In this document: piece after piece, positions 20,459 through 25,955 of the stretch
Position numbering within the stretch: position 1 is the stretch's first letter
How the letters are laid out: every line of letters starts with the position of its first letter
IMG/VR virus record: IMGVR_UViG_3300031215_000063
Coordinates: 1 to 25,955 of that record
DNA: 25,955 nt
From: a virus
Direction: 5' to 3' (one strand)
Notes under the pieces: model-generated
What the model was told of the DNA's origin: nothing
What the model saw: the letters and a program-made list of their open reading frames with translations, nothing else
Database searches by the model: none
Program-made: the position numbers and the translations under genes

Positions 20459-22218
20459 GATGCACATGCAACACAAGCATCCTCATAGTCGATTTCGGGG
20501 GATCTCTCAATCTTCTTAGTTAAGTCATCTGCTCTAAATGGTGCTTCCGATCTAACATAGTACAGTGTTTTAAGTCCCTTGTGCCATGCCATCATATGTA
20601 TATTGTGTAGATACGCTTTATGTACGTCAGAAGTAAAGAACAAATTTAAAGATTGTGCTTGACAAATATATTGTTGCCTGTCTGCTGCTAACTCAATTAA
20701 CCATTTTTGATTAATTTCTATAGCTGTTTTAAAAATGTCGGACTCGTCCTTACTTAAGTATTCCAAATGAGAGACTGACCCTTTATTTCCTCCGATAGAT
20801 TCCCACGTAGTTAAATCGTTCTTTCCATACTTTTTCAACACCTCTACCAAATACTTATTCCTGTAATTGTTTGAACCTGCTTTTGTTTTCTGTCTAAATG
20901 AATTAGCTCTCACAGGCTCGATTCCAGGGCTTGTGTTGTTTGAGATAATACTAATTGAAGCGTTTGGGGCAATTGCCATTATATGTGCATTCCTTCTAAT
21001 GTCTTTATTAGGCCCTTCTGTTATTGCGTCGGGGTAGACACCGTCTCTTTCAGCTAATTTGATTGATGCTTCTGTTGCTTTGATATAAATATGTTGGAAT
21101 ACCTCTTTATTTATCAACTTAGCGGATAAGCTTTCAAATGGGACATTGTTTTTTTGGAGGTAACTATGGAACCCCATAGCGCCTAGTCCAATCGACCTTT
21201 CTCGAGTGGCTGAGTACACTGCTCTAGATAGTTCAGGGGGTGCTTTCTTGATAAAATCATCCAATACATTATTTAGGAAATCTATAATGTCGTGTAATAT
21301 AATGTCGTTATTCTTCCATTCATCATATGTTTCAATATTTAAGGAAGCTAAGCAACATACTGCTGTTCTATCGTCATTAACTGGTAGTGTTATTTCTGAA
21401 CATATATTTGAATGCTTAACTGACAGTCCTTTTTCCTTTAAGGAAGGGGGTAAGGCATCGTTAACAGCTTTATCAAACATAATGTAAGGCTCTCCTGTAG
21501 AGATTCTATTCTCAAGTATGTTAATCCATAGGTCAGTTGCTTTAACTGTTTTAACTACTTTCATAGTGTGGGGATCAACCAAATCAAACGAGTCATCAAA
21601 CTCAGTATTTTCCTTTCTAGCCTTTTCTTTACCTTGAACAAGCTCCATAAATTTCTCTGAAATAACTAGCCCGTGGTGGATGTTAAGTGCTTTCCTATTA
21701 ATATCTCCTCCAGTAGGTTTCCTAATATCTAGAAACTCTTCTACTTCTGGGTGGTCGATCCTCAACCAGCTAGCATATGCTCCCCTTCTATTTTTACCTT
21801 GCTGAAAAGCTTGTATTTGCGAATCAACCACTTTGACGAAAGGGATAAGCCCTGTTGATTCAGATCCTCGTGATGTAGCTATTCCAGTACTTCGAATGTC
21901 GCCCCAGTATCCACCAATTCCTCCTCCCATAGAGGATAGCCAGATATTTTCAGAGTAATGATCACTTAATCCTTTTCTAGAATCTGGAACATAATTGAGG
22001 AAACAACTGATTGGAAGTCCTCGGTCAGTCCCCCCATTAGCTAATACAGGGGTTGCAGGCATGAACCATAGCTTCTGCATATATGAAAGTAATCGTTTAG
22101 ATTGGTTGGTATCATTACCGTAGTAGTTGGAAACCCTTTTGAACATATCGTCTGAAGTAGTTTCATCTCCATGTAGATAGTTCATTTCAATCATCTTTTC
22201 TTGGTAAGTCTCTAACAT
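20455..22218 (-). CDS. nrdA: ribonucleotide reductase class I, alpha (R1) subunit, lacking the ATP cone
   Basis: The 587-residue protein holds the reductase active site: PISCFLN with C72, NICSEITLP with N271, C273 and E275, CCLASLN with C288/C289, the radical-transfer tyrosines in TLYYVRSEA, and a C-terminal CVACAS pair (C582, C585) that passes electrons from thioredoxin or glutaredoxin. It begins almost directly at the barrel region, so the N-terminal ATP cone of the 761-residue E. coli enzyme is missing and dATP shut-off should not operate. Start support is modest (no clear ribosome binding site), but a good promoter lies about 45 bases upstream. Confidence 0.95.
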   Translation of the reverse strand: MLETYQEKMIEMNYLHGDETTSDDMFKRVSNYYGNDTNQSKRLLSYMQKLWFMPATPVLANGGTDRGLPISCFLNYVPDSRKGLSDHYSENIWLSSMGGGIGGYWGDIRSTGIATSRGSESTGLIPFVKVVDSQIQAFQQGKNRRGAYASWLRIDHPEVEEFLDIRKPTGGDINRKALNIHHGLVISEKFMELVQGKEKARKENTEFDDSFDLVDPHTMKVVKTVKATDLWINILENRISTGEPYIMFDKAVNDALPPSLKEKGLSVKHSNICSEITLPVNDDRTAVCCLASLNIETYDEWKNNDIILHDIIDFLNNVLDDFIKKAPPELSRAVYSATRERSIGLGAMGFHSYLQKNNVPFESLSAKLINKEVFQHIYIKATEASIKLAERDGVYPDAITEGPNKDIRRNAHIMAIAPNASISIISNNTSPGIEPVRANSFRQKTKAGSNNYRNKYLVEVLKKYGKNDLTTWESIGGNKGSVSHLEYLSKDESDIFKTAIEINQKWLIELAADRQQYICQAQSLNLFFTSDVHKAYLHNIHMMAWHKGLKTLYYVRSEAPFRADDLTKKIERSPEIDYEDACVACAS

Positions 22219-22260
22219 TAAATACTCAGTCTTTAAATTAAAAGTTGTTGTTGAAGGGTA

Positions 22261-22289
22261 TGTATACGCAGATGGGAATGTAATATCAA
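22261..22289 (-). promoter_or_regulatory. sigma70-like promoter for the RNR operon
   Basis: On the minus strand TTGATA (22284-22289) and TATACA (22261-22266) are separated by exactly 17 bases, an almost consensus spacing. It lies about 45 bases upstream of nrdA, leaving a leader of roughly 35 bases, and is the best promoter match I found in the window. Confidence 0.65.
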
Positions 22290-22432
22290 GCTTTTATATT
22301 AATAAACTAACTATTACCTCTAAGGTACTATGTTTAGTAGAAAGTAATAGTAGCTACTAACTCAAGGTTACTTTTTAATTACTAGATCAGCCCTTATTCT
22401 AAAAGTTCTTACACGTACATGAGGCAATAGTA

Positions 22433-22543
22433 ATGAGTAATTTTATTTCAAAACTTCGCTGCGCTATGGAACCCTCACGTACATGGTATATGCGCGAGGC
22501 TACCTATTTTAAATTAGCAGTTGACTTACACCTAAGCTTGTAG
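22433..22543 (+). CDS. 36-residue basic peptide
   Basis: In the strand-switch region a frame of 36 codons begins MSNFISKLRCAMEPSRTWYM and ends LHLSL, with GAGG eight bases before the ATG. It is basic and its base composition is less AT-biased than its flanks. One copy of the CACGTACATG repeat lies inside it. It may be a genuine leader or early peptide, but no similarity is recognised, and a chance frame cannot be excluded. Confidence 0.35.
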   Translation: MSNFISKLRCAMEPSRTWYMREATYFKLAVDLHLSL

Positions 22544-22549
22544 TCTAAA
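22521..22549 (+). promoter_or_regulatory. possible sigma70-like promoter for the plus-strand unit
   Basis: TTGACT (22521-22526) and TCTAAA (22544-22549) are 17 bases apart, about 130 bases before the start at 22678. The -35 is good and the -10 weak. The leader between would be long and AT-rich. Confidence 0.35.
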
Positions 22550-22677
22550 TTGGGAATATTCGAAACTAACCTAGCTGGAGGAAATTTAATTAAAATAATA
22601 CTGGACTTACATAAATAAGTTTAGGTACAACACACAAATAATTTAAATAACACGATCAAATAATTAAATAGGAAAAC

Positions 22678-23433
22678 ATGATTGATATTTCAAAACTAGG
22701 TAAAACCCCCGACTACGTAAAGAAACAAGAGCTTAATATCGAGAAAACAGGCGGTTCATATATCCCATCCATCACTGTACTTACAGGTATGAGTCCTCAA
22801 ATTAACAAGCAGAATGAGGAAAAGTACGTTAAAGGAGCGGAAGCAGGCGACTTACTTATATCTGCTCCAACACCAGTACTGGTTAAAGCAGATGATGGAA
22901 TCGAATTTATCCCCGCTGTGTACCGAGAGCCTTATTATGTTGTTTGGGAAAGTGATAACGCTCATAAATTAGATAAAATGGGCAATAGAAAAGAGGGCGG
23001 TTCCCGTAAGAAAAGGGTTGGAGAGTTCACTACATTAGATAGTGCATTGATCGCATGTGATAGTGAGTTTAAAGTACCTGTAAAAACAATTGACTATCTT
23101 ATATTCACACCTAAGTATATGAGTAAGGGCGATCAAAAACCTATTATTCTTAGATTTGATAAGCCTAGTAGATACCGATTGGCTGACGATTTTGGAGAAG
23201 CTTTATCTCAGGAAGGGTCGGTTAGCTCAGTCAGGTGGTGTTTGACTTCCAAATACATTAAGGAAGTTGATAACCCATATTTCACATTTGATATCAACGC
23301 TGTAGACAGACCAAAGGCGAATGAATACAAAGCTATTTCCACACTAGCGGAAGAAGTTAAGCCTGCATTCCTAGGTCAGCGGAAGAAGCCTGTTACTCAA
23401 ATTTCAGATGTAAATAGTAACGTGATAATGTAG
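22678..23433 (+). CDS. conserved-looking phage protein, 251 aa, unknown function
   Basis: The protein begins MIDISKLGKTPDYV and has a central TGMSPQINKQNEEKY..GAEAGDLLIS segment followed by strands (FIPAVYREPYYVVWE), a basic loop (RKEGGSRKKRVGEF) and later strands (LIFTPKYM, KPIILRFDK). The layout (an N-terminal disordered part, then a beta-rich domain) resembles a widespread but uncharacterised phage early protein, and an OB-like single-strand DNA-binding role is conceivable because none is otherwise found. This is only a guess. AGGAAA precedes the ATG. A hairpin follows the gene. Confidence 0.65.
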   Translation: MIDISKLGKTPDYVKKQELNIEKTGGSYIPSITVLTGMSPQINKQNEEKYVKGAEAGDLLISAPTPVLVKADDGIEFIPAVYREPYYVVWESDNAHKLDKMGNRKEGGSRKKRVGEFTTLDSALIACDSEFKVPVKTIDYLIFTPKYMSKGDQKPIILRFDKPSRYRLADDFGEALSQEGSVSSVRWCLTSKYIKEVDNPYFTFDINAVDRPKANEYKAISTLAEEVKPAFLGQRKKPVTQISDVNSNVIM

Positions 23434-23440
23434 TTAACTT

Positions 23441-23464
23441 TAGCTAGGATACATATCCTAGCTA
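23441..23464 (+). terminator. perfect palindrome after the 22678 gene, possible terminator
   Basis: TAGCTAGGATA and TATCCTAGCTA form an 11-bp inverted repeat with a 2-base centre (a practical loop of 4 or more), starting eight bases after the stop. The following TTTC is a weak T tract, so it may attenuate rather than fully stop transcription, or act as a processing site. Confidence 0.5.
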
Positions 23465-23482
23465 TTTCAATTAGGAGGTAGT

Positions 23483-23767
23483 ATGAATCAAATAGAAGTA
23501 TTAGCTGTATTTGTAGTGGCCTCTTTATGTATAGTTATATTCATATTGAACCGACTATACGAATATAACCTAAAACAACAGGGTCTAATCGAATCTTTGA
23601 TAGTTGAAAGTTATAAGGATAAGCTCCTTATCGCTAAACTATATGAAGGTAGTGATAAGGAGTCTTTTGCTGAGGGAATATTTGGAGGTTCTTATCAGGA
23701 CTATCTAAACCCTGAAGTTGGGGAAGTAGATATAAAAGTGGATGAAAAAGGCATATATCCAGCTTAG
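23483..23767 (+). CDS. 94-residue membrane protein
   Basis: AGGAGG lies ahead of the ATG. Residues 5-23 (EVLAVFVVASLCIVIFIL) form one transmembrane span, then comes a basic helix (NRLYEYNLKQQGLIE) and an acidic soluble tail ending GIYPA. The shape is like a small N-terminally anchored protein with a cytoplasmic or periplasmic tail; an antiholin, spanin-like or regulatory role is unproven. Its TAG overlaps the convergent stop of the next gene. Confidence 0.65.
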   Translation: MNQIEVLAVFVVASLCIVIFILNRLYEYNLKQQGLIESLIVESYKDKLLIAKLYEGSDKESFAEGIFGGSYQDYLNPEVGEVDIKVDEKGIYPA

Positions 23768-24012
23768 AAACTTAACAAACCATTTAGATGGGATATCTGT
23801 TGGAAAAGCTTATTAACGTCGATTCCTAGGTCGAAAACTTGATTTAGGATTAGTACTCCCACCCCACCGTAGAAGATCGTTTTAGAGCTGTTTTTAAGCA
23901 CATACTTCGATACTATCTTTAACTTATCTGAGTTGCGTTCTGCATCAGATAAGTCCTCTTTCAATTTAGCTGAGATAACTGACCCAACTACACTAGCTAT
24001 AATATTCAACAT
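23764..24012 (-). CDS. 82-residue membrane protein, holin-like
   Basis: A hydrophobic N-terminal stretch (MLNIIASVVGSVISAKL), a charged middle and a second hydrophobic segment (SKTIFYGGVGVLILNQVF) give one or two spans, with a polar C-terminus. Size and location, right after a coiled-coil/membrane protein and downstream of the tail-fibre-like gene, suggest a holin or holin partner, but no family signature is visible. Its TAA overlaps the stop of the convergent gene, leaving no space for a terminator. Confidence 0.55.
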   Translation of the reverse strand: MLNIIASVVGSVISAKLKEDLSDAERNSDKLKIVSKYVLKNSSKTIFYGGVGVLILNQVFDLGIDVNKLFQQISHLNGLLSF

Positions 24013-24402
24013 TTATCCTTTCATAATGTAAGCTATCGCTGTTCCGATAGCTGAAGTTAATATAATTTGTAAGAATGCACCAACTAGGATAACTTTTCCA
24101 GCAAATGCTTTCTGTCTTTCAATTGTAGTTATTAAATTATTCTCTAACTTAGCTAGTTTTGTAGTGAAGCTCCTTTCTAAAACATGCATCTCTTCCTTCA
24201 GCTTCGCCGTTTCATTTTCTATATGTTCTATCCTCTCTATATTATGTACCCTAGCTACTAGCCTTTGTATCTTAGACTGGGTTTCATCTATTAATAGGCT
24301 AAACTTTTGTAGGGACGATACCATAGAATTGAGAGTTTGGACTATCATACCTACATCGATAGGGTAGTTCCCTGACAGGACTATCTTATCTAATTCACTC
24401 AT
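24013..24402 (-). CDS. coiled-coil membrane protein, hemolysin XhlA/holin-like
   Basis: The 129-residue protein is soluble and helical for about 100 residues (KIQRLVARVHNIERIEHIE, KLAKLENNL) and then has a single C-terminal span (ILVGAFLQIILTSAIGTAIAYI) and a short basic end. Coiled coil plus C-terminal anchor is the layout of XhlA and related lysis proteins. I start at the ATG at 24402, with AAGGAAGGAT upstream; a longer upstream frame would overlap the neighbouring gene by 50 bases. It pairs with the next membrane gene. Confidence 0.6.
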   Translation of the reverse strand: MSELDKIVLSGNYPIDVGMIVQTLNSMVSSLQKFSLLIDETQSKIQRLVARVHNIERIEHIENETAKLKEEMHVLERSFTTKLAKLENNLITTIERQKAFAGKVILVGAFLQIILTSAIGTAIAYIMKG

Positions 24403-24403
24403 A

Positions 24404-24793
24404 TTAATATCCTTCCTTTTTAAAATTAGGTATTTTAATAAAATCCAATACCTCAATATTTCCTAAGGGATCGGCCGGGAAAGATATTGTATCAACTATT
24501 GACTTATCTGATTTGTACTGTTCGTTGAATAATATAATAGACTCAATCCAATTCTTCCAAGCGGTATCTTGTTGATGTCCTACAGAAAGTCCTGGGATGT
24601 ATGAGTATCTAGATATTATTTCTTTTTGTTTTTCTTTTATTTTAGAATATCTAAATTGCGACTTGTACGGCTCTTTGTGGTTATCGTTAAAATCCATTGA
24701 CACCACTTCACACGTTTCAAACCCTTCTTCTATAGTGTCTATAACACACACTACACACTCACCATTTTCTTTAAACTTCAATTTAGCCATCAT
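24404..24793 (-). CDS. hypothetical protein after the tail-fibre gene, 129 aa
   Basis: A 129-residue mixed protein (MMAKLKFKENGECVVCVID, then GHQQDTAWKNWIESIILFNEQ and IEVLDFIKIPNF). It overlaps the upstream tail-fibre-like gene as ATGA. Such small genes directly after fibres are often fibre assembly chaperones, but no such signature is seen here. Function unknown. Confidence 0.6.
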   Translation of the reverse strand: MMAKLKFKENGECVVCVIDTIEEGFETCEVVSMDFNDNHKEPYKSQFRYSKIKEKQKEIISRYSYIPGLSVGHQQDTAWKNWIESIILFNEQYKSDKSIVDTISFPADPLGNIEVLDFIKIPNFKKEGY

Positions 24794-25955
24794 AAATTTA
24801 TCCTAAAACTATGCAGTCCGAACGAGCCTGAGCCCCCGTTTACATATATATATACATTTTGATTAATGATAGGGATCTCATTCCCTGAAAGATTATCATT
24901 AGTGTAAGATGTGGCGAACGATAAATCTTTAGTCCCAGAAAATGTGTTAGCTGCGGACACACCGCCCCCATCGATTGAGGTTCCTCTAAAGAATCCGGAG
25001 ACGACAATACTAGGAACTAAAGCTGAAATATCTACCAAGACATAAGAAGTCGAGCTAGTAGAACCTAAATTGGTTAGAGAAGTTCTTTCGGTGTCACACA
25101 AGTCGTCTCTTTGCAGGGACTCAAGCAAGTTTGAATCATCGTCATTTCTAATAGCTCCAACTCTCCTGGTGTAAGTAGATCCGCTAGGCTTATCGCCTGC
25201 CGCTATATCATCCCAATCAGTGTTTGTTGATAAAACAGCACCTAAAGTTCCCGCTCCATTTGAATAAATAAAAACATAATACCATTTATCCTCTTGCTCG
25301 CTTGCTGACCCTTCGGCGGTTACGTCTTGCGCTCTTTCTCCTCCAGAATCAAGCCCTACGGCTAAATCATAAACTGCCGCTGTGGTTTGACTTTCTACAC
25401 AAGCTAGCCCAGCGTCTGAGTATAGAGTTAAGTAGTCAAAAGAAACATCGATCTGATAGGTAGGATTTGTTGCGTTGTTTACGATTTTAAGGTTTAGATC
25501 TCTTCCCAATCTTAGATAGCCTTTTGCTCCAACTGGGCTAAACACAGGATTAACTATATTACCTGTAATAGTTGCATTACCTGTCACAGCTAAATTATCT
25601 GCAATAGTTAGATCTCCTGCAAGAATACTAGAGCCACTTTCGTCAAAACTAACTACCTTAGTTCCTCCGGCGGGATTAACCCCTCCTGTGAATAAATCTA
25701 TTTGGTCGAAAGCAGATATTTGAACATCTCCAGATGAAGCAGTTAGCCCAGATAGATTAAGTGATCCAAAACTAGCTGTACCACTTACATCAAGATTGCC
25801 TCCAACAGTAGAGTTCCCAGTTACAGCTAGATTAGCTGAGGCAGTTAAATCTCCTCCAACAGTTAATCCAGCAGATACGGTAGCTGACCCATTTGCGTTT
25901 AATTTCAGATTTAATGCTTGAGTACCTGATTGGGTAGTAAAGAAGCTTAACGATC
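24790..25955 (-). CDS. tail fibre or tail spike-like protein (5' end beyond the window)
   Basis: The frame stays open to the right edge, so at least 388 codons are seen and the start is outside. The N-terminal visible part is a run of short TVGGNLDVSG- and LAVTGNATITGN-type repeats, the glycine/asparagine-rich pattern of fibrous phage proteins that stack beta-strands. This is followed by a larger C-terminal domain of mixed strands (YQIDVSFDYLTLYSD, WYYVFIYSNGAG, GSFGLHSFRINL). It should be a receptor-binding or baseplate fibre. The exact type is not determined by the sequence seen. Confidence 0.7.
   Translation of the reverse strand, partial: SLSFFTTQSGTQALNLKLNANGSATVSAGLTVGGDLTASANLAVTGNSTVGGNLDVSGTASFGSLNLSGLTASSGDVQISAFDQIDLFTGGVNPAGGTKVVSFDESGSSILAGDLTIADNLAVTGNATITGNIVNPVFSPVGAKGYLRLGRDLNLKIVNNATNPTYQIDVSFDYLTLYSDAGLACVESQTTAAVYDLAVGLDSGGERAQDVTAEGSASEQEDKWYYVFIYSNGAGTLGAVLSTNTDWDDIAAGDKPSGSTYTRRVGAIRNDDDSNLLESLQRDDLCDTERTSLTNLGSTSSTSYVLVDISALVPSIVVSGFFRGTSIDGGGVSAANTFSGTKDLSFATSYTNDNLSGNEIPIINQNVYIYVNGGSGSFGLHSFRINL

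Larger units (their letters stand above)
22219..22677. other. strand-switch intergenic region, mostly non-coding
   Basis: About 460 bases separate the minus-strand RNR operon from the plus-strand unit. I find the RNR promoter (22261-22289), a possible plus-strand promoter (22521-22549), a 36-codon frame with a plausible ribosome binding site, and a repeated CACGTACATG at 22412-22421 and 22476-22485. The right side is AT-rich. An origin or regulatory switch is possible but not shown. Confidence 0.5.

Noticed and set aside
24403-24456. A longer N-terminus for the coiled-coil membrane protein (extra MRYWILLKYL residues)
   Set aside because: It would overlap the preceding gene by about 50 bases and skip a good AAGGAAGGAT site that lies before the ATG at 24402.

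Overview
The window is a piece of a tailed double-stranded DNA phage genome. It is AT-rich and very tightly packed. Neighbouring genes are often joined by ATGA or TAATG overlaps or separated by only a few bases, and most are preceded by AGGAG/GAGG-type ribosome binding sites. Hallmarks are a small terminase subunit, a family A DNA polymerase, an archaeo-eukaryotic-type primase, a T5/T7-type 5'-3' nuclease, an SF1 helicase, thymidylate synthase, class I ribonucleotide reductase, a MazG-like pyrophosphatase, a tail-fibre-like protein, and tRNAs with encoded CCA ends. No integrase, repressor, capsid gene or large terminase is present, so this is the early/replication arm plus the edge of a structural/lysis region, probably of a virulent phage. 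Regular Shine-Dalgarno sites and encoded CCA fit a proteobacterial-type host better than a Bacteroidetes one, but the host cannot be named from this sequence.

Layout: (1) 1-1690, plus strand: small early-type proteins ending in an HD-domain protein of the MESH1/SpoT-hydrolase type. (2) 1717-11635, minus strand: a long operon, read right to left from a pentapeptide-repeat protein through a 5'-3' nuclease, a primase, a PRPP-synthetase-like enzyme and a nicotinamide phosphoribosyltransferase-like enzyme to small unknown proteins, a RusA-like protein and the small terminase. (3) 11720-12166, plus strand: one M15-type peptidase, divergent from the pentapeptide gene. (4) 12184-22218, minus strand: the RNR operon (with a good sigma70-like promoter at 22261-22289), tRNA-Met, DUF3310, a MazG-like enzyme, the SF1 helicase, thyA, polA and a cluster of four tRNAs or tRNA-like genes. 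(5) 22219-22677: a mostly non-coding strand-switch region. (6) 22678-23767, plus strand: a probable early or DNA-metabolism protein and a small membrane protein. (7) 23764-25955, minus strand: the end of a tail-fibre-like gene followed by an unknown protein and two membrane proteins that look like a lysis or holin-type pair.

The genes form two metabolic themes. Ribonucleotide reductase, ThyA, MazG and PolA supply and use dNTPs. The adjacent Prs-like and NadV-like pair, with no NMN adenylyltransferase in the window, matches the gene layout of NAD+ reconstitution pathway 1 (NARP1), a described phage answer to NAD-depleting defences. The MESH1-like protein suggests control of alarmones. The most striking local structure is a 52-bp direct repeat in the tRNA cluster. 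It explains a chimeric, probably dead tRNA-Pro-like gene and dates the copy direction, because the spacer carries a fossil of the tRNA-Tyr 5' end. Several other short duplications and one amber-interrupted membrane gene show recent local rearrangement. Small genes were recovered by reading between the longer frames at 82, 190, 3040, 9227, 10817, 15665, 17678 and 22433.
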